13,087 bases of DNA from assembly GCA_013361075.1 (NCBI GenBank), contig JABWAJ010000100.1, positions 1-13,087 on the forward strand. Reading direction: 5' to 3'. The notes beneath the pieces were generated by a model. That model ran no database searches. It worked only from the letters and a program-made list of their open reading frames with translations, and had not been told where the DNA came from. The translations under genes and the position numbers were made by a program. This document shows, in pieces, positions 6,385 to 13,048 of the stretch. Positions within the stretch are counted from its first letter, which is position 1. The number at the start of each line of letters is the position of its first letter. The DNA is from Saprospiraceae bacterium. GTDB lineage: Bacteria; Bacteroidota; Bacteroidia; Chitinophagales; Saprospiraceae.

Positions 6385-7800
6385 TTAAGCCTGATTCAAA
6401 CCCAATTCCTTCCCTTTTTCCAGCATAAACGCGTGTGCTGAAGCATGGGTGTTCTCGATGATGCCATCCAGAATGGCATCGCGGATGGCATTTTTAATGA
6501 CGCCGACTTCCCGGCCGGGAGGGATTCCAAAAGTACTCATGATTTCTTCGCCGCTCACCGGAGGTTGCCAGTTGCGGAGGTGGTCTTTTTCCTCGACTTC
6601 TTTCAGTCGTTGACGCACCAACTCATAGTTTTCCAGATACCCTTTTACTTTTTCAGGGTTTTTGGAAGTAATATCGGCTTCGCAAAGCAGCATCAGGTCG
6701 TCAATGTCGTCGCCGGCATCGAACAGGAGACGGCGAATGGCCGAATCGGTAATGTTTTCTTTGGTCAGGCTGATAGGGCGCAAATGCAGCTGGACCAATT
6801 TTTGTACATATTTCATTTTGTGGTCCATCGGCAATTTCAAACGGCTGAAAATGCGGGGCGTCATGGCAGCACCCAGCGCCTCGTGGCCATGGAAGGTCCA
6901 GCCCTGGTCGGGGAAGTAGCGCTTCGTCGGCGGCTTGGCGATGTCGTGCAGGATGGCAGCCCACCGCAACCACAGGTCATCGGTTTTGCGGCAAAGGTTG
7001 TCTAATACCTGAAGGGTATGGTAAAAATTATCTTTGTGCCCTTTTCCATTGCGTACTTCCACCCCTTGCAGGGCAGCCATTTCCGGAAAAATGATGTGGA
7101 GAAGTCCGGTATTGAACAACAACTTGAAGCCAACAGAAGGCTGGTCGCACAGGATAATTTTGTTCAGCTCGCCGGTAATGCGCTCGTAGGAAACAATGTT
7201 GATGCGCTGTTTGAACCGGGCAATCCCCTGGAGCGTAATTTCGTCTATTTTAAAATCTAATTGCGTAGCAAAACGGATGGCACGCATCATGCGCAAGGGG
7301 TCGTCGGAGAAGGTTTTGCCGGGTTCAAGGGGCGTTTTAAGGAGTTTTTCTTCGAGGTGTTGCAAACCGTCGAAGGGATCTATGATGCTGCCAAAATCTC
7401 CTTCGTTAAGGCTTACTGCCAGGGCATTGATGGTAAAGTCACGCCGGTTCTGGTCGTCTTCCAGGGTTCCTTCTTCCACGCTTGGTTTGCGCGAATCCTG
7501 TCGATAGGATTCCCGCCGGGCGCCCACAAATTCGATTTCCATGTCATTGTGCTTCAGCATAGCGGTTCCAAAGCGACTGTAAACCGCAACGCGTGGCATC
7601 GGGCGGAGTTTCGCTGCTACTTTTTCGGCCAGTTCAATGCCGTTGCCCACGCATACAATATCCATGTCTTTTGAAGGTCGTGCCAACAACCGGTCTCGCA
7701 CATACCCCCCCACCACATAAGCCGGGTAGCCCAACTCGTGTGCAGCTTCACTAACGATCCGGAAAATCTTTAGTTCAAAATCCTGTATCTTAAAAACCAC
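6385..7800 (-). CDS. cca: CCA-adding tRNA nucleotidyltransferase with HD domain
   Basis: This 471-residue enzyme of the class II nucleotidyltransferase (poly(A) polymerase/CCA-adding) family builds or repairs the 3' CCA end of tRNAs. The head motif GGYVRDRLL (residues 31-39) is followed by the metal-binding DMD (Asp45, Asp47), RRDFTINA (119-126) and DDPLRMMRAIRFA (166-178). An HD phosphohydrolase-type domain follows: YHTL (His261), ILHDIAKPP (His285-Asp286) and WTFHGHE (His304, His306). The length is normal for HD-containing members. The start is a GTG at 7800, because the next ATG in frame falls inside the catalytic DMD. The gene begins 11 bp after the dus stop, so the two are almost certainly one transcript and start depends on the dus message. 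CCA addition versus partial (A- or CC-adding) specificity cannot be told from this reading. Confidence 0.93.
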   Translation of the reverse strand: MVFKIQDFELKIFRIVSEAAHELGYPAYVVGGYVRDRLLARPSKDMDIVCVGNGIELAEKVAAKLRPMPRVAVYSRFGTAMLKHNDMEIEFVGARRESYRQDSRKPSVEEGTLEDDQNRRDFTINALAVSLNEGDFGSIIDPFDGLQHLEEKLLKTPLEPGKTFSDDPLRMMRAIRFATQLDFKIDEITLQGIARFKQRINIVSYERITGELNKIILCDQPSVGFKLLFNTGLLHIIFPEMAALQGVEVRNGKGHKDNFYHTLQVLDNLCRKTDDLWLRWAAILHDIAKPPTKRYFPDQGWTFHGHEALGAAMTPRIFSRLKLPMDHKMKYVQKLVQLHLRPISLTKENITDSAIRRLLFDAGDDIDDLMLLCEADITSKNPEKVKGYLENYELVRQRLKEVEEKDHLRNWQPPVSGEEIMSTFGIPPGREVGVIKNAIRDAILDGIIENTHASAHAFMLEKGKELGLNQA

Positions 7801-7811
7801 GTTGCTTAATT

Positions 7812-8807
7812 TTAGGCAAGTTCGGTTGCCATGCTGAACTGCTGTTCGATTTCATCCAAAATGCTGAAAAGGACTTCGGGGGAATGTTCGGTGACCAGCA
7901 GTTTGCGGTATTCTTTAATGTGGGGGTACCCCCGGAAATAGTTCGTATAGTGCCGGCGCATTTCCACTACGCCTAATTTTTCTCCTTTCCATGCTATGGA
8001 GCGGCGCAGGTGCTCCCGGGCAGCTTCTACGCGATCGCTTGTTTCCGGCGGGGGCAACAATTCGCCGGTCGCGAAATAGTGTTTGATTTCCCGAAAAATC
8101 CAGGGATAACCAATGCTGGCTCTTCCAATCATAATGCCGTCCACGCCATAGCGATCGCGGTACAACTTCGCTTTTTCCGGGCTGTCCACATCGCCGTTGC
8201 CAAAAATGGGGATTTGCATGCGCGGATTTTCCTTCACTTTCGCAATCCACTCCCAGTTGGCTTCGCCTTTATACATCTGTTTTCGGGTGCGGGCATGGAT
8301 GGAAAGTGCCTGAATTCCAATGTCCTGGAGCCTTTCGGCTACTTCTATGATGTTAATGGTGTTGTCGTCCCAGCCCAGTCTGGTTTTTACCGTTACAGGT
8401 TTGTTGGTGGCTTTAACTATGGCTTCTGTCAGGCGCACCATCAGTGGAACGTCCTGCAACAAGCCGGCTCCGGCCATTTTACAGGCAACTTTATTGACCG
8501 GGCAGCCATAGTTGATGTCAATGATATCCGGGTTGTGCGCCGCAATAATTTCTGCTGCCTGTACCATGCTTTCCAATTGCCCGCCAAAAAACTGGATGCC
8601 AATGGGGCGTTCGTAGTCAAAGATGTCGAGTTTTTGCCAACTGGATTTTGCATCATGGACAAGGCCATCGGAAGAAATGAATTCCGTGTACATCAAATCC
8701 GCGCCCTCGCGTTTGCACAAAGCACGAAACGGCGGGTCGCTCACATCTTCCATAGGTGCCAGCAACAGCGGGAATTCTCCGATTTCGACCGGGCCGATTT
8801 TTACCAT
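7812..8807 (-). CDS. dusB: tRNA-dihydrouridine synthase (DusB/NifR3-like)
   Basis: This 331-residue FMN enzyme reduces specific uridines in tRNA to dihydrouridine using NADPH. It opens with the family's LLLAPMEDVSDPPFRALC (residues 14-31) and MYTEFISSDGL. It carries the active-site loop DINYGCPVNKVACKMAGAGL with catalytic Cys102, then KTRLGWDD (Lys141), SIHARTRKQMYKG (His171), FGNGDV (202-207) and GVDGIMIGRASIGYPWIF (221-238), all expected FMN or substrate contacts. Length and motif order fit the DusB subgroup best; the exact uridine position modified is not readable from sequence. It is the first gene of the dus-cca pair. A perfect -7 box lies upstream at 8868-8875. Confidence 0.93.
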   Translation of the reverse strand: MVKIGPVEIGEFPLLLAPMEDVSDPPFRALCKREGADLMYTEFISSDGLVHDAKSSWQKLDIFDYERPIGIQFFGGQLESMVQAAEIIAAHNPDIIDINYGCPVNKVACKMAGAGLLQDVPLMVRLTEAIVKATNKPVTVKTRLGWDDNTINIIEVAERLQDIGIQALSIHARTRKQMYKGEANWEWIAKVKENPRMQIPIFGNGDVDSPEKAKLYRDRYGVDGIMIGRASIGYPWIFREIKHYFATGELLPPPETSDRVEAAREHLRRSIAWKGEKLGVVEMRRHYTNYFRGYPHIKEYRKLLVTEHSPEVLFSILDEIEQQFSMATELA

Positions 8808-8867
8808 ATTTACCAGATACGAGGTGTAAGAATTGTTTTTTAAAAGCCCGAATTACCAAACTTCGTG

Positions 8868-8875
8868 CAAAAATA
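8868..8875 (-). promoter_or_regulatory. -7 box of the dus-cca operon
   Basis: The minus strand reads TATTTTTG, an exact match to TAnnTTTG, followed by CACG. It is about 60 bases upstream of the dus ATG. A good -33 TTG is not seen at the expected distance. The box sits inside a short inverted repeat (TTCGTGCAA at 8862-8870 and TTGCACCAA at 8882-8890, 8 of 9 matching), which could be an operator. Confidence 0.5.
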
Positions 8876-8945
8876 AGGCTATTGCACCAAAATGAGCTTC
8901 GTTTTGAAAAACAATTCTCGAAGTAAAGGTTCCTGCCCGGTTGAT

Positions 8946-10442
8946 TTACGCAGCTGTTTCCACAAAATACATCTCCACATTGCCAATATTTTTGGCGGGG
9001 ATATGGCCACGGGGTGTAAATTTGAAATGATCTTTTACATAGCTGTAGGTAGTACCGGAAACATTGACTTTACCAGGTTCGCTGCCTTCTTCCATTCGGG
9101 CCGCTACATTTACGGTATTGCCCCAGATGTCGTAGGCGAATTTATGCGTACCCACTACGCCGGCTACGGCCGGGCCGGTATGAATGCCGATGCGTACCTC
9201 GAATGATGGAGCTTTATTGCGCTGTTTTTCGGCTTTCCAGGTTTCAATGAATTGCCGCATCTCCAGCGCTGCCTGCACTACCCGCACCGGGTGATTCTGA
9301 TCATTGGGCCTTAATCCGCCGGCGCACATGTAAGCATCGCCGATGGTTTTGATTTTTTCCAGCTGATAACGCCCGGAAATTTCATCAAATGCGCGGAAGC
9401 ACACATCCAGTTCTTTAACCAACTGCGATGGAGTCATGTTGGCAGCAATGCGGCTGAAGTCGACAAAATCGGTGAACAAAACAGTAACCATATCGTGTTG
9501 GCGTGCTGCGGCAGTGCCATTCACTTTTAGTTCATCTGCAATGGTAGCTGGTAAAATGTTCAGTAGCAATTCATCGGAACGTTGTTGTGCGGTTGCGATG
9601 TCGCTGTTTTTTTGCTCCAGCAATTTGTTCAGTTTGCGCATGGTGCGGTACCGGAAAAACAGGCCGATGGCAATGACCAATACCCCAATCGCAGCCACCA
9701 GTAACAGGTTTCGCTGGCTGCTTTGCAGGGCCAGTTCGTTGTCGCGTGCGTTCAGTTCCATTTGTTGCCGCGTCAGCAAAAGAGAGTCACCCAGCATGTG
9801 GATGGAAAGGGAGTCGAGCAGGTTTTGCTGCCGCGACAACAAAAAACGTTGCCGCAATTGTGCCTCTGTCATGGCTTCCAGCTCTTTTTCTTTTGCGCGC
9901 ATGGCTTTTTCCAATGCTATTTTTTCGATGTTCAGGCTGGCGATCTGAGCATTCATATCGGCGCGGCGCTTATCTCCGTTCGAACTTTTGTCGTCAATAA
10001 TTTTTAACACAACATCGGGCAATTTAGGCGTCTCCACAGCCATGACCCCGGAATTATCAGGAGGATCAGGAACGTTTGGATTCAGCGAAGCCAGCAATTC
10101 CCGGTTTCTACTTTTCAGACTGGCGTCGGTGGTCAGGTTATTGCTTTCTTTCAGCATTCTCAAGGCTTTGGTGCGGCTGCGCACCGGATTTTTACCACTT
10201 TCAATCAGTGCTTTGGCACCTTCGTGCAGCGCCATAGCCATTCCTTCGTTGCTGCCTGATTTTTGGGCCAAACGGTAAGCGTCGTCTATCAACCGTTGTG
10301 CGGCAGTAAAATCTTTTGAAAGGCGCGCCTGTTCAGCCTGCTTGATTTTTTCAGTGAAACTGGGTGCTTGCGCTTCCAGATTTTGGATGCACAACAGCAG
10401 AACAATGACCACTCCGAATAAATTTTTGCTCAAAGTATGCAT
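8946..10442 (-). CDS. Membrane-anchored class III adenylate cyclase with periplasmic helical sensor region
   Basis: This 498-residue protein has a signal peptide (1-25, LFGVVIVLLLCIQNLEAQ), then a helical, weakly TPR-like region (27-115), a proline-rich linker (120-145), and a predicted coiled coil (about 160-245). One membrane helix follows (about 245-263, LLLVAAIGVLVIAIGLFF), then a second short helix leading into the cyclase linker ELLLNILPATIADELK (291-306) and the catalytic domain (about 315-495). Catalytic residues are complete: metal Asp325 (VLFTDFVDFS) and Asp369 (TIGDAYM), purine-specifying Lys365 and Asp438 (EKIKTIGDA; AYDIWGNTVN), and transition-state Asn445 and Arg449 (NTVNVAARM). 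Lys/Asp is the ATP-type pair, so cAMP rather than cGMP is the expected product. It lies 11 bp after glsA on the same strand. The predicted topology puts the sensor in the periplasm and catalysis in the cytoplasm. Confidence 0.9.
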   Translation of the reverse strand: MHTLSKNLFGVVIVLLLCIQNLEAQAPSFTEKIKQAEQARLSKDFTAAQRLIDDAYRLAQKSGSNEGMAMALHEGAKALIESGKNPVRSRTKALRMLKESNNLTTDASLKSRNRELLASLNPNVPDPPDNSGVMAVETPKLPDVVLKIIDDKSSNGDKRRADMNAQIASLNIEKIALEKAMRAKEKELEAMTEAQLRQRFLLSRQQNLLDSLSIHMLGDSLLLTRQQMELNARDNELALQSSQRNLLLVAAIGVLVIAIGLFFRYRTMRKLNKLLEQKNSDIATAQQRSDELLLNILPATIADELKVNGTAAARQHDMVTVLFTDFVDFSRIAANMTPSQLVKELDVCFRAFDEISGRYQLEKIKTIGDAYMCAGGLRPNDQNHPVRVVQAALEMRQFIETWKAEKQRNKAPSFEVRIGIHTGPAVAGVVGTHKFAYDIWGNTVNVAARMEEGSEPGKVNVSGTTYSYVKDHFKFTPRGHIPAKNIGNVEMYFVETAA

Positions 10443-10453
10443 GCTACTGGGTT

Positions 10454-11371
10454 TTAAAAAATAGATCGTCCGGTTCTGGTTGTAAACAATTCAAGGGCCA
10501 TTACGCCGGCTACGGAGTTGCCACGTTCGTTTAATTCCGGGCTCCACACGGCAATGGCCAGTAATGCAGGAATGACGCTGACTATGCCTCCGCCAACGCC
10601 GCTCTTGCCCGGCATACCCACCCGAAAGGCAAATTCGCCGGCTTCATCATAAAAACCACAGGTAAGCATCACTGCATTCAGGCGCTTGGCCTGACTGTTG
10701 GTCAGGATGCGCTCCCCCGTGGCGGGAATTACGCCATGGTTAGCCAGATAAAGAAACGCTTTTGCCAGCTCGCGGCAAGTCATCATGATGGAGCATTGAT
10801 GAAAATAAACATCCAGCACCTGGTCAATCGGACTTACAATGTTGCCGTGGCTTTTTAAAAAATTCACCAATGCAGTATTGGTAAACCCCGTTTCCCGCTC
10901 CGATTGGGCAATGTCGTAATCGTATTCAATTTCCGGAATCCCGGATAATTTTCGCACAAAATCAAGGATGGCTGCTTTCGGATCCGGCAGGTGCTGAATG
11001 AGTACATCCGTAACTACCAGGGCACCCGCATTGATGAAGGGATTGCGGGGTTTTCCTTTTTCGTACTCTAACTGCACGAGCGAATTGAATGCACTGCCCG
11101 AGGGTTCTACTCCAACGCGTTTCCAGAGCGCTTCTCCGACCATTGAAAAGGCCATCGTCAGCGTAAATACTTTGGAAATACTTTGGATGGAAAACCGTTC
11201 CATTGCGTCGCCAATATGGTATTCCTGCCCGTCGAGTGTTTCGAGCGCGATGCCGAACTTTTTCGGGTCGGTATTTTTGAGGGCCGGAATGTAACTGGCT
11301 ACTTTGCCTTTGCCAAAGAGCGGCTGTACTTCCTGCCGGATATTTTCCAGAATAGATAAATAATCGGTCAT
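10454..11371 (-). CDS. glsA: Glutaminase (serine-dependent beta-lactamase fold family)
   Basis: This 305-residue cytoplasmic enzyme hydrolyses L-glutamine to L-glutamate and ammonia. It has the glutaminase signature RFSIQSISKVFTLTMAF with the catalytic S-x-x-K pair (Ser64, Lys67). Other family stretches are GVEPSGSAFNSLVQLE (residues 87-102), KPRNPFINAGALV (107-119), CSIMMTCRELAKA (193-205), MLTCGFYDEAGEFAFRVG (225-242) and MPGKSGVGGGI (243-253). Length is the usual ~300-310 residues, with no extra STAS or cyclic-nucleotide-binding domain attached. It is the first gene of an operon with the adenylate cyclase. A -7 box lies at 11450-11457. Confidence 0.94.
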   Translation of the reverse strand: MTDYLSILENIRQEVQPLFGKGKVASYIPALKNTDPKKFGIALETLDGQEYHIGDAMERFSIQSISKVFTLTMAFSMVGEALWKRVGVEPSGSAFNSLVQLEYEKGKPRNPFINAGALVVTDVLIQHLPDPKAAILDFVRKLSGIPEIEYDYDIAQSERETGFTNTALVNFLKSHGNIVSPIDQVLDVYFHQCSIMMTCRELAKAFLYLANHGVIPATGERILTNSQAKRLNAVMLTCGFYDEAGEFAFRVGMPGKSGVGGGIVSVIPALLAIAVWSPELNERGNSVAGVMALELFTTRTGRSIF

Positions 11372-11449
11372 GGTTGTCGGAACAAATTGCTTAACGCGAA
11401 AGCGACAGTTCTGTTATACGTCAGTTTGGGTACTTTGTTGTATCCGCCC

Positions 11450-11457
11450 CAAAATTA
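11450..11457 (-). promoter_or_regulatory. -7 box of the glsA-cyclase operon
   Basis: The minus strand reads TAATTTTG, an exact match to TAnnTTTG, about 78 bases upstream of the glsA ATG. A clear -33 TTG is not seen at the expected spacing. It faces away from the promoter of the transporter gene at 11536. Confidence 0.45.
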
Positions 11458-11484
11458 CCATTTTGATTAGCTGGCAGTCATTTT

Positions 11485-11515
11485 TTGTGACCTGGAATTT
11501 TAATTTATACTTTTA
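11485..11515 (+). promoter_or_regulatory. Promoter of the BASS-family transporter gene
   Basis: A -33 TTG at 11485-11487 and a -7 box TACTTTTA at 11508-11515 (7 of 8 to TAnnTTTG) are separated by 20 bases, within the spacing usual for the Bacteroidota housekeeping sigma factor. The ATG at 11536 follows 20 bases after the -7 box. Confidence 0.5.
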
Positions 11516-11535
11516 CGGCGATTCAACACAGCAAC

Positions 11536-12426
11536 ATGGACACCCTGGACGCAATACAAATCAATTTTAAACCCGGGCAACTGGCACTTTTGAATGCCTG
11601 CCTGGCATTTTTAATGTTCGGCGTGGCGCTGGACCTGAAAACGGAGCATTTCCGGTATGTTTGGGAACACCCGAAAGCTTCCTTAGTGGGCCTTGTTTCT
11701 CAAATTGTTCTTTTGCCTGCCATGACGCTCGGGTTGATCTATGCCTTGAACCCTCCGGCAAGTGTGGCGCTGGGCATGGCACTGGTGGCGGCCTGCCCGG
11801 GAGGGAATGTATCCAATTTTGCAGTGCATCTCTCCAAAGGGAATACGGCGCTTTCCGTTACCCTGACGTCTGTTTCTACCATCGCAGCCATCCTCACTAC
11901 GCCAATTGCTTTTTCCATTGCGGTAAAACTCCTTCCCGGTTCAGAAGCAGGGGTGCAGGAAATATCGGTATCACCGGGTCAAATGCTGGGGTCTATTGTG
12001 CAACTCATCCTGGTACCGTTGTTGGCGGGTATGGCGTTGAGTTATCGCTTTCCTGAGCTTACCGGACGCATTCGGCGGCCTGTACGCATCCTTTCCCTGA
12101 TTGTTTTTATTGCATTCATCGTCGTCGCTATTGCGGCTAACCTGCAAAACATTTATCAACACCTTTCGCTCGTATTTTTCATTGTACTGTTGCACAATGG
12201 CCTTGCATTGCTTACCGGCTATTCATTTGCACGCTTGTTTCGCCTTCCTGTAACGGATGCCCGCGCCATTTCTTTGGAAACAGGCATCCAGAATTCGGGA
12301 CTTGGACTCATTCTCATTTTTAACTACTTCAATGGCATGGGAGGCATGGCCATGATTGCCGCCTGGTGGGGGGTATGGCACCTGGTTTCGGCGTTTGCGC
12401 TGGCCATGTGGTGGGGGAGAAGATGA
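11536..12426 (+). CDS. Bile acid:sodium symporter (BASS) family transporter
   Basis: This 296-residue polytopic inner-membrane protein has about nine or ten hydrophobic segments, as expected for the SBF/BASS fold. The first is near residues 15-33 (LALLNACLAFLMFGVALDL). The two family crossover motifs are present: ACPGGNVSNF (86-95) in the first half and SLETGIQNSGLGL (246-258) in the second. Glu248 and Gln252 of ETGIQN correspond to sodium-site residues in characterised members. BASS members import organic anions with sodium; bacterial homologues carry bile acids, pantoate, pyruvate or other organic acids, and the substrate here cannot be told. It has its own promoter and is divergent from glsA. 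The 3' end overlaps the start of an AT-rich tandem repeat, so the final residues come from repeat sequence. Confidence 0.9.
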   Translation: MDTLDAIQINFKPGQLALLNACLAFLMFGVALDLKTEHFRYVWEHPKASLVGLVSQIVLLPAMTLGLIYALNPPASVALGMALVAACPGGNVSNFAVHLSKGNTALSVTLTSVSTIAAILTTPIAFSIAVKLLPGSEAGVQEISVSPGQMLGSIVQLILVPLLAGMALSYRFPELTGRIRRPVRILSLIVFIAFIVVAIAANLQNIYQHLSLVFFIVLLHNGLALLTGYSFARLFRLPVTDARAISLETGIQNSGLGLILIFNYFNGMGGMAMIAAWWGVWHLVSAFALAMWWGRR

Positions 12427-12470
12427 TTTGAAGATGATTTGAAGATGTGTTGATTTGAAAATTTGAAGAT
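12419..12470 (+). repeat. Degenerate GAAGATGATTT tandem repeat across the transporter stop codon
   Basis: Two exact copies of GAAGATGATTT (12419-12429, 12430-12440) are followed by a variant GAAGATGTGTT (12441-12451), GATTTGAAAATTT (12452-12464) and GAAGAT (12465-12470). The first copy contains the TGA stop of the transporter. Similar GATTTGAAAATTTGAAGAT-type words occur between genes in many Bacteroidota (from memory). It marks the switch from the GC-richer genes to the AT-rich right end. Confidence 0.75.
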
Positions 12471-12534
12471 TGGGTGCAACAACCGTTCAGGAAAAATTGT
12501 CAGGCTCCCAATCTCATTGTTATCATTTCTGTAT

Positions 12535-12542
12535 AATATTTG
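12535..12542 (+). promoter_or_regulatory. Possible -7 box for the gene at 12579
   Basis: AATATTTG (12535-12542) inside TATAATATTTG is close to both TAnnTTTG and a classical TATAAT box. A second candidate is TCTATTTG (12556-12563). A TTG at 12517-12519 is at a rather short distance. The choice between them is uncertain. Confidence 0.3.
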
Positions 12543-12578
12543 TAACATTATTCTTTCTATTTGTTAAATCGCACAATT

Positions 12579-12956
12579 ATGGCAGAATCAAAAGCAAATT
12601 ATACCAAACTGCCGTCAAAAAGCAACAATTTTGTTGAGACCATTCGGATTATTTCTTCCAAAGAAGAATCCGTTGTACCAGAAAGAACTTACGCTGTTTT
12701 TGAAGAAGCAGGGGAGACTTACGTTTTTGATAAAAATGCCAGAAAAATTTTGCTGGACAGCCAATGTTTCACCTGGGAGGTAACTGATAATATTGTTATG
12801 GTTGTCAAAATAACCTCCTCGTATTTAGACAGTATTCATGTCGGAGGTATCTATCACGTTTATGATGACAGTCTCAACGATGAGCGCTATATTATTGATG
12901 ACAACCAAGATAAAGTGTTGTTTGATAAGAATATTTTCAAATGTGAAGTGCTATAG
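12579..12956 (+). CDS. Unrecognised protein of two tandem ~47-residue beta-rich modules
   Basis: I do not recognise this 125-residue soluble protein by name. I start it at the ATG at 12579 (MAESKANYTKLPSK). The frame extends to a TTG at 12561, but that codon overlaps a promoter-like box. After a polar N-terminus it consists of two aligned copies: residues 22-68 (IRIISS, RTYAVFEE, TYVFDKNARKILLD, FTWEV) and 76-124 (VKITSS, GIYHVYDD, RYIIDDNQDKVLFD, FKCEV). Each copy has the pattern Y-x-V ... Y-(V/I)-(F/I)-D-x-N ... K-(I/V)-L-(L/F)-D ... F-x-x-E-V. This looks like the small SH3-like beta modules found in many short bacterial and phage proteins (inference from pattern only). There is no signal peptide or membrane segment. 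GC is about 27-42% per 60-base line counted, far below the neighbours, suggesting recent acquisition. It is followed after 2 bp by a membrane microprotein. Confidence 0.7.
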   Translation: MAESKANYTKLPSKSNNFVETIRIISSKEESVVPERTYAVFEEAGETYVFDKNARKILLDSQCFTWEVTDNIVMVVKITSSYLDSIHVGGIYHVYDDSLNDERYIIDDNQDKVLFDKNIFKCEVL

Positions 12957-12958
12957 AA

Positions 12959-13048
12959 ATGCCTATTTTACTTCTTGATACCTTACTATCCGCTGGCGAA
13001 ATAGGAGCAGTCGCTATAGGAGGTATTATTGTCCTTAGAAGAAAATAG
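12959..13048 (+). CDS. 29-residue single-helix membrane microprotein (possible)
   Basis: An ATG two bases after the preceding stop opens a 29-codon frame: MPILLLDTLLSA, then GEIGAVAIGGIIVLRRK. A short acidic/hydrophobic start is followed by a glycine-rich hydrophobic stretch long enough for one membrane helix (residues about 14-26), ending in positively charged RRK, which fits a positive-inside anchor. The tight coupling to the gene at 12579 supports translation as an operon. A +1 shift just before its TAG stop would continue into an open, basic frame (RKSRKAEEIVVIL) to the window end, so it may be the N-terminus of a longer, frameshifted protein. Confidence 0.35.
   Translation: MPILLLDTLLSAGEIGAVAIGGIIVLRRK

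Noticed and set aside
8010..8843. Plus-strand 277-residue open frame
   Set aside because: It is antisense to the dus gene, which has complete FMN and catalytic motifs on the minus strand.
8895..8930. CTTCG/CGAAG hairpin as a terminator for the cyclase operon
   Set aside because: The stem is only five base pairs with a long loop, and the following T-run is weak; not enough to call.
8946..10442. Guanylate cyclase identity
   Set aside because: The purine-specifying positions are Lys365 and Asp438, the ATP-type pair; guanylate cyclases have Glu and Cys (or similar) there.
12419..12470. Short direct repeats as a CRISPR array
   Set aside because: Units are only 11 bp, contiguous, with no spacers and no cas genes nearby; it is a degenerate tandem repeat.
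12561..12578. TTG start giving a six-residue longer version of the duplicated-module protein
   Set aside because: An ATG follows 18 bases later, and the TTG overlaps a promoter-like TCTATTTG word.
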